In this document: piece after piece, positions 35,500-44,526 of the stretch
Layout: each line of letters opens with the position of its first letter
How positions within the stretch are numbered: the stretch's first letter is position 1
Origin: Pontibacter fetidus
GTDB taxonomy: Bacteria > Bacteroidota > Bacteroidia > Cytophagales > Hymenobacteraceae
NCBI RefSeq assembly: GCF_010119545.1
Contig: NZ_JAAEAA010000011.1
Coordinates: forward strand, 62,001 to 126,000
DNA: 64,000 nucleotides
Direction of reading: 5' to 3'
The notes under the pieces: generated by a model
The model's input: only the letters and a program-made list of their open reading frames with translations
Told to the model about the DNA's origin: nothing
Database searches by the model: none
Made by a program: the position numbers and the translations under genes

Positions 35500-36459
35500 A
35501 TGAAAGATTTTCCATACACAGAGAAAAAAGACACACGTTCTGGCTTTGGAGCTGGTTTGCTGGAACTTGGCCGCACCAACCCAAATGTAGTTGGCCTGTG
35601 CGCCGACCTTACCGGTTCGCTTAAAATGGATGCCTTCCAGAAAGAGTTTCCGGAGCGTTTCTTCCAGGTAGGTATAGCCGAAGCCAACATGATCGGCCTT
35701 GCTGCCGGTATGACCATTGGCGGTAAAATTCCGTTTACAGGTACGTTTGCTAACTTCTCTACAGGTCGCGTGTACGATCAGATCCGTCAGTCTGTAGCTT
35801 ACTCTGGCAAAAACGTGAAAATATGCGCTTCGCATGCTGGCTTGACATTGGGTGAAGACGGTGCCACGCACCAGATTCTGGAAGACCTGGGTATGATGCG
35901 CATGCTGCCACACATGACCGTAATCAACCCTTGCGACTATAACCAGACCAAAGCAGCAACTATAGCTATTGCGGATCACGAAGGCCCGGTTTACCTGCGT
36001 TTCGGCCGTCCAGTTATTCCTAACTTTACCCCAGCAGACCAGAAATTCGAAATAGGAAAAGCCCTGATGCTGAACGAAGGTACCGATGTAAGTATATTCG
36101 CGACAGGCCACCTGGTTTGGAAGGCTATACTTGCTGGTCACATTCTGGCAGAAAAAGGTATCAACGCGGAGATCATCAACATCCATACTATAAAACCAAT
36201 CGACGCAGAAGCTATACTTAAATCAGCTGCTAAAACGGGTTGCGTGGTAACTGCCGAAGAGCACAACCGCTTTGGTGGTCTAGGTGATGCCGTAGCACAA
36301 GTGCTTATCTCTAACTCACCTGTTCCTCAGGAGTATGTGGCTGTAAATGATACCTTCGGTGAGTCGGGTACACCAGACCAACTGATGGAAAAGTATGGCC
36401 TGACGGAGAATGACATTGTAGCTGCCGTAGAGCGCGCTATCAGCAGAAAAAATAAATAG
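35500..36459 (+). CDS. Transketolase, C-terminal (pyrimidine-binding) subunit
   Basis: 319 residues. It has the transketolase Pyr domain ([61 protein letters not shown]) and the C-terminal domain ([19 protein letters not shown]). It supplies the Glu (AEANMIG) that activates TPP bound to the N-terminal subunit encoded at 33139-33996. Both are needed for activity. A terminator follows at 36484-36514. Confidence 0.95.
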   Translation: MKDFPYTEKKDTRSGFGAGLLELGRTNPNVVGLCADLTGSLKMDAFQKEFPERFFQVGIAEANMIGLAAGMTIGGKIPFTGTFANFSTGRVYDQIRQSVAYSGKNVKICASHAGLTLGEDGATHQILEDLGMMRMLPHMTVINPCDYNQTKAATIAIADHEGPVYLRFGRPVIPNFTPADQKFEIGKALMLNEGTDVSIFATGHLVWKAILAGHILAEKGINAEIINIHTIKPIDAEAILKSAAKTGCVVTAEEHNRFGGLGDAVAQVLISNSPVPQEYVAVNDTFGESGTPDQLMEKYGLTENDIVAAVERAISRKNK

Positions 36460-36483
36460 GTTAGCGATAATCTGACTATATTT

Positions 36484-36520
36484 AACAGGCTGTACTTTAA
36501 AAGTGCAGCCTGTTCTGTTT
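36484..36520 (+). terminator. Terminator after the transketolase C-subunit gene
   Basis: AACAGGCTG (36484-36492) and CAGCCTGTT (36506-36514) pair, with ACTTT/AAAGT inside the loop. Confidence 0.88.
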
Positions 36521-36547
36521 TAAAAAGAATCACCGCCACACTGTACA

Positions 36548-37087
36548 GTGGAAGACAAAGAAATATTAGAGAAGTTCGCTAACCCTGACAGCCGAAACCT
36601 GGCTTTTAACCAACTTGTGCGCAAGTACCAGCAGAAAATATACTGGCACATCCGCAAGATGGTAATCGACCATGAAGACGCCGACGACCTTACCCAGGAA
36701 GTGTTCCTGAAAGTATGGAAGAACCTGGAAAATTTCAGGCAGGATGCGCAGCTTTATACCTGGCTCTACCGTATTGCCACCAACGAGTGCCTTACCTTCC
36801 TGTCAAGCAAAAAACGCAAGTTCTTTTTACCTATAAATGATGTTGCCGCCGAGTTGGCCGAAAAAATAGATTCATCTGCCGATATCTCCGGCGACGAGAT
36901 ACAACTCAAACTACAGAAAGCCTTACTGAAACTGCCTGACAAGCAACGACTGGTATTTAACATGAAGTATTACGACGAACTGAAGTATGAAGAAATATCA
37001 GAGATTCTGGGTACGTCGGTAGGCGCGTTAAAGGCATCGTATCACCTGGCCGTAAAAAAAATTGAAGAATTTCTGAAGCAGGATTAA
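36548..37087 (+). CDS. ECF-type RNA polymerase sigma factor
   Basis: 179 residues starting with GTG. Region 2 is AFNQLVRKYQQKIYWHIRKM through DHEDADDLTQEVFLKVWKNLENF, and region 4 is LPDKQRLVFNMKYYDELKYEEISEILGTSVGALKASYHLAVKKI. There is no region 3, as in ECF factors. It directs RNA polymerase to a stress regulon. It is the first gene of a three-gene cluster with a likely membrane anti-sigma-like protein (34 bases on) and a Spy-like periplasmic protein, a common layout for envelope-stress control. Confidence 0.93.
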   Translation: MEDKEILEKFANPDSRNLAFNQLVRKYQQKIYWHIRKMVIDHEDADDLTQEVFLKVWKNLENFRQDAQLYTWLYRIATNECLTFLSSKKRKFFLPINDVAAELAEKIDSSADISGDEIQLKLQKALLKLPDKQRLVFNMKYYDELKYEEISEILGTSVGALKASYHLAVKKIEEFLKQD

Positions 37088-37121
37088 ACTATTGGAGGTT
37101 AACGCTATCTAACCCTTAGAA

Positions 37122-37562
37122 ATGAACAACAAGCATAAAAATATTACCCTTAACGACCTGCCAAAGCACAATGTGTACCAGGTACCCGAAGATTACTTCG
37201 ACAGGCTGCCGATGCGCATTATGGAACGGACCGCCACTGAGCCACAACAGCAATGGTTGCCGGTAAAACTATGGCAGCAGTTGCAGATAGCTATAGCGCC
37301 TTTTGTATTGCTGTTACTTTTTGTGGGCGTGTTTTATGTAAGTTTAAAATCACAACCAGAGCAACAGGCAATTAACCTGGCCGCTGTAAATGATTCTGAA
37401 ATTGTAGATTACCTGAGTGCCTACGCTACTCTGGAAAGCGCTGACCTTGCCGAACTTAATGCGATACAACAGCAGGAGCTACCTTCTGAGTTTTTGAATG
37501 TAAGCTCTAAAGCTGCTGAAGAAGAACTTGAATATTATCACCTACGAGATACTGATTACTAA
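37122..37562 (+). CDS. Single-pass membrane protein, likely anti-sigma-like
   Basis: 146 residues. The cytoplasmic N-terminus (about 1-50) includes FDRLPMRIMER after VYQVPEDY, a motif common in Bacteroidota proteins encoded next to ECF sigma factors. One membrane segment lies near 56-77 (IAIAPFVLLLLFVGVFYVSL). The periplasmic tail is acidic and ends in EYYHLRDTDY. Position directly after the sigma gene suggests it restrains that sigma factor, but no zinc-binding anti-sigma motif (HxxxCxxC) is present, so this is inference. Confidence 0.65.
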   Translation: MNNKHKNITLNDLPKHNVYQVPEDYFDRLPMRIMERTATEPQQQWLPVKLWQQLQIAIAPFVLLLLFVGVFYVSLKSQPEQQAINLAAVNDSEIVDYLSAYATLESADLAELNAIQQQELPSEFLNVSSKAAEEELEYYHLRDTDY

Positions 37563-37574
37563 TTCACCCATACC

Positions 37575-38027
37575 ATGAAGCGTTTTATTTTCTTACTGTT
37601 TTTCTGTGCGCTGACTTTTGCGGCAAACTCCGCTTTTGCCCAGGATAACCTGTCATCGCAGGAGCGCCGCGAGCGTGTAGAGTCTGCTAAGATTGCTTAC
37701 CTGACCGATAAAATGGACCTGACCACAGAGCAGTCTCAGAAATTCTGGCCGATTTATAACGAATATGAAACGAAGCGCCGTGAGCTCTTAAAATCGTACC
37801 GAAGTGGTTACAGACAGGATGTTGATGAACTTTCTGAACAGGAAGCCAAAGCCCGCATTGAAGGTATGTTTAACACCCGCGAAAGAGAATTAGCGTTGGA
37901 GCAGGAATACGCAGCAAAATACGTTCGTGTAATTTCTAATAAGCAGTTGATCAAACTATACCGTGCCGAACGCGATTTTACTAAAATGTTACTTAAGCGC
38001 CTGGATAATAACCGCGCATCCAGATAA
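37575..38027 (+). CDS. Spy/CpxP-like periplasmic protein
   Basis: 150 residues with a signal peptide (1-23, ending AFAQ). The mature part is all-helical and charged, with MDLTTEQSQKFWPIYNEYETKRREL resembling the LTxxQ motif of Spy/CpxP, and a second helix EQEYAAKYVRVISNKQLIKLYRAERDF. Such proteins act as chaperones or stress sensors in the periplasm. It is the last gene of the sigma/anti-sigma-like cluster, 12 bases after its neighbour, and may feed envelope status back to it. Confidence 0.8.
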   Translation: MKRFIFLLFFCALTFAANSAFAQDNLSSQERRERVESAKIAYLTDKMDLTTEQSQKFWPIYNEYETKRRELLKSYRSGYRQDVDELSEQEAKARIEGMFNTRERELALEQEYAAKYVRVISNKQLIKLYRAERDFTKMLLKRLDNNRASR

Positions 38028-38048
38028 AGATTTTTTGGCTAAGTTGAA

Positions 38049-38088
38049 TGGCATTGGGCGTCGCTTACGAGCGATGCCTTTTGTTTTT
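38049..38088 (+). terminator. Hairpin after the Spy-like gene
   Basis: GGCAT/ATGCC and CGCT/AGCG pair around TACG, followed by a T-rich run. The stem is interrupted by unpaired bases. Confidence 0.55.
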
Positions 38089-38089
38089 A

Positions 38090-38820
38090 TAATAGTATCT
38101 TAAATCTCTTATGTCATTTCGAGCGCAGTCGAGAAATCTTATTTGTCTTATAGTTGAGATTTCTACTTCCTCAAACCAAGCTACCCTTACATACTTCCTG
38201 TAATCCTAGGAGCTTTATCCACCTACAGTTTCATTTTATACTTTGGTGCCCTCACGGCGGGGGTAGGGGCCCTCTTTAAGGGAGACCCCGTCCCGAATCA
38301 AGTCCGGGATCTGGGATCTTTGGGCATCGCGCGGTGTACATTTCTTTTTCTCGTTCCTCGAAATGCCTCACGGCACCAGAAATCTACAAGGCGCTCAGCT
38401 CAAAGATTGTGATCTTTCTGCTATTGACCGCTAAACTATAGTTTGAACCGGAAAGCTTCGACTTTGATCATAGCTATACTTCCGTAGGGACAGGTCGCGA
38501 CCTGTCCCTGGATAGGCTGTGACTATAAAGCTATCCTTTCAATTATACTAATAGCAGAAAAACTCCCTCTCCTGTTTTTAGGAGAGGGCTGGGGTGAGGT
38601 GAAATGGCAACTATGAAACTACAAACCTAACTATAGCTATAGCAAAAATTCCCCTCTTGAGGGGGAAGGGGTGTGTTATAGCAAAGGCTTAACGCATCTT
38701 CTCACAAGATCCTTCCAGGATGACATATAAAGTGGTAAGCAAAGCTCCCCTCCTTAGACAAGTCACAGATCCCGGACTTGTTCCGGGAGAGGGCAAGGGT
38801 GGTTGGATAACACGAACTAT
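38090..38820. repeat. Non-coding repeat mosaic, copy B
   Basis: Block order follows copy A: a TGTCATTTCGAGCGCAGTC start; CTTCCTGTAATCCTAGGAGC; a CTTTGGTGCCCTCACGGC core interrupted by an extra G+C-rich stretch (38261-38328); GGCGCTCA then ATCTTTCTGCTATTGACC; CTTCGACTTTGATC; a 20-bp palindrome (38488-38507); and C-run/G-run hairpins near 38570-38590 and 38650-38672. No coding character in any frame. It separates the sigma cluster from the convergent exonuclease gene. Confidence 0.85.
38488..38507. repeat. 20-bp perfect palindrome (copy 2 of 3)
   Basis: Identical to 9439-9458 and 43415-43434, again preceded by CGTAG. Confidence 0.95.
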
Positions 38821-38825
38821 AAAAC

Positions 38826-38866
38826 AAAAAGCTCTCCCATCAACCAAATGACAGAAGAGCTTTTGT
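38826..38866 (-). terminator. Terminator of the mpl-exonuclease operon
   Basis: AAAAGCTCT (38827-38835) and AGAGCTTTT (38856-38864) pair just past the minus-strand stop at 38890. Confidence 0.8.
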
Positions 38867-38889
38867 AGCTTTTTAAAACTATATAAACC

Positions 38890-39702
38890 TTACGAAACGC
38901 TGCTTTGCATACTTCTCAACCTAATGCGGGTCAAAATCTTCTTCGTATACAACGGGAAGTCACCTTTCATCATCCAGTCGTAGTAGGTTGGTTCTTTTTG
39001 CAGCACTTCTTCAACTATAGCGTTCTTGTGTTTGCCAAAGTTAAATACCTCCTGGCCGGCATTATTATAAGTTATCCTTCCGGCAAGGTCAGCGGTCTTC
39101 TGAAACGTAAACTTGTGCAGCTGTGCTATGTCGTTCTGTACAGGATACTCTTCAATGCCTTCTGTTATCTCAATTGGAGTATTCTGGTAACGGTCCAGCT
39201 GGGCCATTAAAATATGGTAGGTTGCAACCGTATCGGCTTCGGCACTGTGGGCGTTTTCCAGGGTTTTGTCGCAGTAGTATTTGTAAGCGGCAGATAAGGT
39301 GCGTTGCTCCATCATATGGAATATGCGGCAAGCATCTACTACATGGCGGTTGTCCAGGTCGAAGTCTATGCTGGCACGCAGAAATTCCTCGGCCAGCAAC
39401 GGAATATCGAACCTGATCAGGTTATAGCCACCCAAGTCGCAACCCTTCATGAACTGGTCAAGGTTTTTGGCAACTTGTGCAAACGTAGGACAGTCCTTCA
39501 CGTCCTCATCGTAGATCTTGTGTATCAGACTCGACTCCAGTGGTATCGGAATGGTCGGGTTGATCTTGCGGGTTTTCAGGATCTCTTCGCCGTCAGGCAT
39601 TACTTTCAGCACACTTATTTCAACAATGCGGTCTTTGCTGATGTCGGTGCCTGTGGTTTCAAGGTCGAAAAATACGATAGGGCGTTTCAGGTTCAGTTTC
39701 AT
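38890..39702 (-). CDS. DnaQ-family 3'-5' exonuclease
   Basis: 270 residues. The DEDDh exonuclease motifs are VFFDLETTG (Asp13, Glu15), GGYNLIRFDIPLLAEEF (second Asp region) and NAHSAEADTVATYHIL (His and Asp). The C-terminal 80 residues include FNFGKHKNAIVEEVLQKEPTYYDWMMKGDFP, a segment found in Bacteroidota stand-alone exonucleases. It could be a proofreading epsilon-like subunit or a repair or RNA-processing nuclease. The gene starts 4 bases after mpl ends, so the two are translationally linked. Confidence 0.9.
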   Translation of the reverse strand: MKLNLKRPIVFFDLETTGTDISKDRIVEISVLKVMPDGEEILKTRKINPTIPIPLESSLIHKIYDEDVKDCPTFAQVAKNLDQFMKGCDLGGYNLIRFDIPLLAEEFLRASIDFDLDNRHVVDACRIFHMMEQRTLSAAYKYYCDKTLENAHSAEADTVATYHILMAQLDRYQNTPIEITEGIEEYPVQNDIAQLHKFTFQKTADLAGRITYNNAGQEVFNFGKHKNAIVEEVLQKEPTYYDWMMKGDFPLYTKKILTRIRLRSMQSSVS

Positions 39703-39706
39703 AAAG

Positions 39707-41092
39707 TTATGCTTTCAGAACCGCCTGAGTCAGCGCCTCCATGTTGATGTTGTTATAGTTGCCAGAGCTCATTAAAAGCAGGTTCGCATTCTGCCAGCTA
39801 TAGTTTAGCAGGTGCTGCTGTAGTGCTTCGGAGTCGGTAAATACTTTCAGGTTAGGGTTTTTGAAAGCTGCTTTCAGCTCATCCTCCGAGAGCATCTCCA
39901 TACGCTTGTGCTCTATCGTTTTCGGGTTAAAGTAAACGATGGCTTCATCAGCTTTATCAAGTGCACCGGCATACTGCGGTATAAAATTCTTGTTCAGGCT
40001 GCTGAAAGTGTGCAGTTCTAATGCAGCTACCAGTTGGCGTTGCGGATACTGGGCTTTTACGGCTTCGGTAGTTGCTTTTACTTTTGATGGCGCATGAGCA
40101 AAATCACGGAAAATAACAGTCGTATCCGTTTCGCCCATTTTCTCCAGTCGCTTGGCGGCACCTTTAAACGTTTTCAGCGCTGCGTAAAAATCGTGCGCTT
40201 TCACGCCTATCTTCTTACACACTTCCTTAGCCGCGTTAATATTGCGCAGGTTATGCTCCCCGAACAGCTGAATTTCTATATCGCCGTCCTTCTTCGTGTG
40301 CAGTATAGTTTTACCATTCTTTATAGTATGGTCGTGCACGCCATAACCCACATAGTTTATATCAGCAGGGTTACGAGGTACGGCTACCAGTTGTACCTGT
40401 TCATCGTCCTGGTTATAGATAAGCGTTCCGGCTTTTGGCGTCATTTCAGCAAAAATGCGGAACTGGTCGCGGTACATCTCCGGATCCGGGAACACGTTGA
40501 TATGGTCCCAGCTGATGCCGCTGATCACAGCAATGTGGTGATGATACAGGTGGAACTTCGGAACGCGTTTGATCGGGTCAGAAAGGTATTCGTCGCCTTC
40601 TATAATGATGATCGGGGCATCTTCGGTCAGTTTTACCATGCGGTTAAAACCCTCGATCTGAGCGCCAACAGCGTAATCAAACTTGCGGCCTATCGTTTTA
40701 AGCACATGCATGATGATAGACGTGATAGACGTTTTGCCGTGGCTGCCACCAATTACTATGCGCTGTTTGTCTTTGCTCTGCTCGTAAATAAACTCCGGGA
40801 AAGAGTAGATAGGCAAACCCAGTTCCTGTGCTTTTAATAGTTCAGGATTATCAGGGCGAGCATGCATACCCAGAATAACGGCATCTATAGTTTGGTCCAG
40901 TTTCTCGGGAAACCAGCCTTCCTGGGCAGGCAGTAAGCCAGCTGCAGACAGCCTGCTTTTAGCAGGTTCAAAAATCTCGTCGTCTGATCCTGTAACATTT
41001 AACCCCTTGTCGTGCAGAGCCAGCGCCAGGTTGTGCATGATGCTTCCGCCAGTAGCAATCAGGTGGATGCGTTGTAATTCCTTCTTCTCCAT
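39707..41092 (-). CDS. mpl: Mpl, UDP-MurNAc:tripeptide ligase (murein peptide recycling)
   Basis: I choose the ATG at 41090-41092, giving 461 residues from MEKKELQRIHLIATGG; eleven codons upstream are open but atypical. The Mur-ligase set is present: GGSIMHNLALALHDKG near the start, the ATP loop VIGGSHGKTSITS, IIEGDEYLSDPIKRVPKF and FAHAPSKVKAT. GDEYLSDP is typical of Mpl rather than MurC. Mpl attaches recycled L-Ala-D-Glu-mDAP to UDP-MurNAc in the cytoplasm. It is operonic with the exonuclease gene, though no shared function is evident. Confidence 0.92.
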   Translation of the reverse strand: MEKKELQRIHLIATGGSIMHNLALALHDKGLNVTGSDDEIFEPAKSRLSAAGLLPAQEGWFPEKLDQTIDAVILGMHARPDNPELLKAQELGLPIYSFPEFIYEQSKDKQRIVIGGSHGKTSITSIIMHVLKTIGRKFDYAVGAQIEGFNRMVKLTEDAPIIIIEGDEYLSDPIKRVPKFHLYHHHIAVISGISWDHINVFPDPEMYRDQFRIFAEMTPKAGTLIYNQDDEQVQLVAVPRNPADINYVGYGVHDHTIKNGKTILHTKKDGDIEIQLFGEHNLRNINAAKEVCKKIGVKAHDFYAALKTFKGAAKRLEKMGETDTTVIFRDFAHAPSKVKATTEAVKAQYPQRQLVAALELHTFSSLNKNFIPQYAGALDKADEAIVYFNPKTIEHKRMEMLSEDELKAAFKNPNLKVFTDSEALQQHLLNYSWQNANLLLMSSGNYNNINMEALTQAVLKA

Positions 41093-41251
41093 ATATTCCG
41101 GGCAATTAATATTGCAAACAGACAAAGTTAGAAGACCTACGCTAAATAAAAATAGCTATACACTAATATGTTGATACTTTGTGGATATCTTGTGGATTAT
41201 TAACAGGGTTATGAAGATTGCTTCTGTCTGTTAAATCTTAAATTTGTGGTT

Positions 41252-42829
41252 ATGGAGGAAATGCAAACGAACGTACGCCCGGCGGGACAACGCAACGGAT
41301 GGCAGAAAAAGACACCTGCTATTTCGGAGCTTGGCAAAAAGCCACCTCAGGCGCTGGATCTGGAAGAGGCCGTGTTAGGCGCTCTGATGTTGGAAAAAGA
41401 TGCGCTGACAACTGTAATTGATATTCTGCGCCCGCAGAGCTTTTACAAAGAAGCCCATCAACGAATTTTTAAAGCAATACTGGCCCTGTTCGATAAGTCG
41501 GAGCCGATAGATATTTTAACGGTTACGCACGAACTGCGCGAGCTCGGTGAACTGGAACTGGCAGGCGGCGCTTATTACGTTACGCAGCTTACTACCCGTG
41601 TTAACTCAGCGGCCAACATCGAGTACCATGCTCGTATCATCACCGAAAACTCCATCAAGCGCGACCTGATCTCTATTTCATCGGAAGTACTGTCGAGCGC
41701 TTTTGAAGATACGACCGACGTTTTTGAGCTACTGGATAAAACCGAAGCCAAACTATACGAAGTATCTGAATCCAACATCCGCAAAAATTTCGACGACATG
41801 CGCTCGTTGATGCACGCGGCAATTAAAGAACTCGAAGAAAAACGCAAGCAGGAAGATGGCTTAACAGGCGTACCAACCGGCCTTACTGCCCTGGACCGTG
41901 TAACATCAGGCTGGCAGAAATCTGACTTAATTATCCTGGCGGCTCGTCCGGCGATGGGTAAAACGGCTTTCGTACTTTCGTGCATGCGTAATGCGGCTGT
42001 CGATTTCAAAAAAGGTGTTGCCATTTTCTCGCTGGAGATGTCGTCGCTGCAGCTCGTTAACCGTCTTATTTCTTCTGAAGCCGAGCTTGATTCTGAAAAG
42101 ATAAAGAAGGGTAGCCTGGAAGAATACGAGTGGGCGCAGCTGAACCATAAAATTGCTAAACTTACTGAAGCACCGATCTTTATAGACGATACGCCGGGGC
42201 TTTCCATTCGTGAGCTACGTACCAAATGCCGCCGTCTGAAAGCCCAGTTCGATATTCAGATGATCATTATCGACTACCTGCAGCTGATGAGTGGAAACGC
42301 CGAAGGCAAAGGTGGTGGTAACCGTGAACAGGAAATCGCATCGATATCGCGGGCATTAAAGATGCTGGCCAAGGAACTTAACGTTCCGGTTATTGCGTTG
42401 TCGCAGCTCAGTCGTGCCGTGGAAACACGTGGTGGCGATAAGCGTCCACAACTTTCCGACCTTCGTGAATCAGGTTCGATTGAGCAGGATGCTGACATGG
42501 TTTGCTTCCTGTACCGCCCGGAATATTACGGTATTACAGAAGACGAAATGGGTAACCCGACTGCCGGTGTGGGTGAGGTTATTATAGCCAAGCACCGAAA
42601 CGGATCGCTCGAAAACGTGCAGCTGAAGTTTATTGGTAAATACACAAAGTTTACTAACTTAGACTCAGATTTTGGTGGTGATGGTTTTAATACCTTTAAT
42701 GCATTGCCAAACAGTACATTTGATGCTGAAACACCAGGATCGATTCGTTTAGGCAGCCGCATGAATGATGGCGGTAAGAGTGGGGGAGGTTTCCCGGCTT
42801 CAGGCTTCGACGAAGAGCCGCCGTTTTAA
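41252..42829 (+). CDS. dnaB: Replicative DNA helicase DnaB
   Basis: I start at the ATG at 41252 (525 residues); an in-frame GTG two codons upstream is less likely. The N-terminal primase-interacting domain (PPQALDLEEAVLGALML) is followed by a linker and the RecA-like motor: Walker A ARPAMGKTAF, GVAIFSLEMSSLQLVNRL, IIIDYLQLMSG (Walker B) and LSQLSRAVETRGGDKRPQLSDLRESGSIEQDADMV. DnaB unwinds the replication fork as a hexamer. There is no intein insertion. The C-terminal 60 residues are Gly/Ser/Phe-rich and end EEPPF, like an SSB tail. Confidence 0.97.
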   Translation: MEEMQTNVRPAGQRNGWQKKTPAISELGKKPPQALDLEEAVLGALMLEKDALTTVIDILRPQSFYKEAHQRIFKAILALFDKSEPIDILTVTHELRELGELELAGGAYYVTQLTTRVNSAANIEYHARIITENSIKRDLISISSEVLSSAFEDTTDVFELLDKTEAKLYEVSESNIRKNFDDMRSLMHAAIKELEEKRKQEDGLTGVPTGLTALDRVTSGWQKSDLIILAARPAMGKTAFVLSCMRNAAVDFKKGVAIFSLEMSSLQLVNRLISSEAELDSEKIKKGSLEEYEWAQLNHKIAKLTEAPIFIDDTPGLSIRELRTKCRRLKAQFDIQMIIIDYLQLMSGNAEGKGGGNREQEIASISRALKMLAKELNVPVIALSQLSRAVETRGGDKRPQLSDLRESGSIEQDADMVCFLYRPEYYGITEDEMGNPTAGVGEVIIAKHRNGSLENVQLKFIGKYTKFTNLDSDFGGDGFNTFNALPNSTFDAETPGSIRLGSRMNDGGKSGGGFPASGFDEEPPF

Positions 42830-42904
42830 GGAGACAATATTACAGCCGATGTTAGCGTTTAAGCAGCATTGGTTAAAGTATAAAAGTATAGCCAAAGGTA
42901 GATT

Positions 42905-42940
42905 AGCCGCTGTGCCAAAAGCCAGCGGCTTTTCTTTTTT
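42905..42940 (+). terminator. Terminator after dnaB
   Basis: AGCCGCTG (42905-42912) pairs with CAGCGGCT (42923-42930), followed by a T-rich tract. Confidence 0.85.
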
Positions 42941-43414
42941 AAGACGCTTTCTGTTTGTAGTCAGAACAATGCTAAGAAAACTTATGTGTTCTATAGTTTC
43001 TCTTTGTCATTTTCTTGTTTTGACTGAAGACCTAGCAGCGTGCGCAGCTCCTGATAGCGTCTATTGCTATAGTTTCTCTTTTGTCATCCCGAGCGAAGTC
43101 GAGGAATCTTATGTGTCCTTTATCGAATTATAGTTGCTTCAACTTTAACCAAGCCTTCCTTTCAAACTTTCTGTATTCCTGGGAGCTTTAGTTACCTATC
43201 GTTTCAACTATAGCTTTGGTGCCCTCACGGCCGGGAGGCCCCGTCTTCGGGCATCGCGCTGCTTTCGCTTCCTTTGCTCCTGACGTCGCAATGCCTATCG
43301 GCACCGGAACCTCTCGAGGCGCTCAACCCAAAGACTGCGATCTTTCTACTATTGACCTTTGACTAAAGTTTGCACCGATAGGCTTCGAAATTGATCTACA
43401 ATATAATTTCGTAG

Positions 43415-43434
43415 GGACAGGTCGCGACCTGTCC
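43415..43434. repeat. 20-bp perfect palindrome (copy 3 of 3)
   Basis: Identical to 9439-9458 and 38488-38507. Confidence 0.95.
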
Positions 43435-43602
43435 GTGCAAGGCTGTAATTATAGAACTATAGTTTGAAAATTGGTAAGGCAGAAATTCCCCTCTTGGGAG
43501 GGATAGGGGTGGGTTTGCCAACTATAGAACTATAGTTATTGTGCTTCTACCAAGCCTATCAGTGCGGGGTCAGTTGCGTCAGAATACGCAACAACATACT
43601 AA

Positions 43603-43620
43603 GTCACGAGTCCGGAGACT
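43603..43620. repeat. Truncated REP-like hairpin in mosaic copy C
   Basis: GTCACGAGTCCGGAGACT matches 9733-9750 with one loop change, but the trailing CGCGCCA is missing, so the lower stem is broken. Confidence 0.65.
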
Positions 43621-43723
43621 AGCTAGCAAATCAGCTTACTATAAACTTCAACTACAGCTTAACCCTATACCGGCTAATCCAATAATCTTGTAGATCTTTG
43701 TTCAGACAACCCTGGAAGCCAGG

Positions 43724-44311
43724 TTACATCCATTTAACCTTTTCACTTAAAGGAACATTTCTCTTACCGGTTGGTACTTCTTTGGCTGAGTAACCTAAAT
43801 ACAAAATGCCTAATACGATGTCTTCTTCCCGCAACCCAAGCATTTCTTTCATGGCAGGGTGGTACGCCATACCGCCGGAGCCCCAGTAACTGGCAATGCC
43901 TGATGCTGTAGCACCCAACAGCAGGTTCTGAATGGCGCAGGAGGTGGCAGCAATTTCTTCCAGCACAGGTATTTTAGGCAGGTCGCCGCGGCGCATGTAA
44001 GCAACTATAACATGCGATGCTTTATCACCCATGTGCAGCAGTTTTTCATACTTTTCTGGCTGGTACTTGTCTTGCGGGGTTTCCTGTTTATATAAGTCGG
44101 CATGGCTTTGGCAAAACCGGGTTACTTTAGTATCGGCATACACCACAAAACGCCAGGGCTCTGTGTGCCCGTGAGTGGGAGCCCAGTCAGCTAATGACAG
44201 CAGTTGCCATACCTGTTCATCCGGTATGCGGGCGCCAGACATTTGGGGCGGTTTTACAGTTCTTCTGGATCTGATAACAGCAGCTATACTTTCAAAAATA
44301 TCATTCATCAC
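43724..44311 (-). CDS. Nitroreductase family protein (YdjA-like)
   Basis: 195 residues; Met2 (44306-44308) is an equal start. The N-terminal IRSRRTVKPPQMSG and the LADWAPTHGHTEPWRFVVY segment bind FMN in the manner of the YdjA/HBN branch. AIQNLLLGATASGIASYWGSGG is the central helix. It is cytoplasmic and uses NAD(P)H; the natural substrate is unknown. It stands alone between the repeat mosaic and the PAS gene and is not close in sequence to the nitroreductase at 9969. Confidence 0.88.
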   Translation of the reverse strand: MMNDIFESIAAVIRSRRTVKPPQMSGARIPDEQVWQLLSLADWAPTHGHTEPWRFVVYADTKVTRFCQSHADLYKQETPQDKYQPEKYEKLLHMGDKASHVIVAYMRRGDLPKIPVLEEIAATSCAIQNLLLGATASGIASYWGSGGMAYHPAMKEMLGLREEDIVLGILYLGYSAKEVPTGKRNVPLSEKVKWM

Positions 44312-44526
44312 GTGGGAGCGTTTATTTTACATTTTGCATCCGGATACATATTACTGAATATGAGCCTAAAAGCAAATTAGTTATTAAGTTGTTAAAAATA
44401 AGCCGGATAATTAAGACAAATATGCCGAACTTACCAGGGTTTTATGCGTTTCATGTGGTTGCAGAGCCAATTATTGTTTCTATGTTTAAAGTCCTCTGCT
44501 TCTAAAAATTAATACCTTTCTGTATT

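Larger units (their letters stand above)
43010..43690. repeat. Non-coding repeat mosaic, copy C
   Basis: Same block order as copies A and B: TCATCCCGAGCGAAGTCGAG; CTGTATTCCTGGGAGCTTTA; the intact G+C core at 43214-43262, identical in sequence to 9235-9283; GGCGCTCAACCCAAAGACTG (43319-43338); the 20-bp palindrome (43415-43434); a C-run/G-run hairpin near 43489-43511; and a REP-like hairpin (43603-43620). Two exact AACTATAGTT copies lie at 43455 and 43528. No supported gene. Confidence 0.85.

Noticed and set aside
35113-36186. 357-codon minus-strand frame opposite the VWA and transketolase genes
   Set aside because: It spans two well-supported plus-strand genes and their gap; an antisense artefact of codon use.
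38261-38328. Possible insertion sequence within mosaic copy B
   Set aside because: The inserted G+C-rich stretch has no inverted ends, target duplication or transposase frame.
42765-43133. Plus-strand open frame after dnaB
   Set aside because: It overlaps the dnaB 3' end in another frame and crosses the dnaB terminator; composition is not protein-like.
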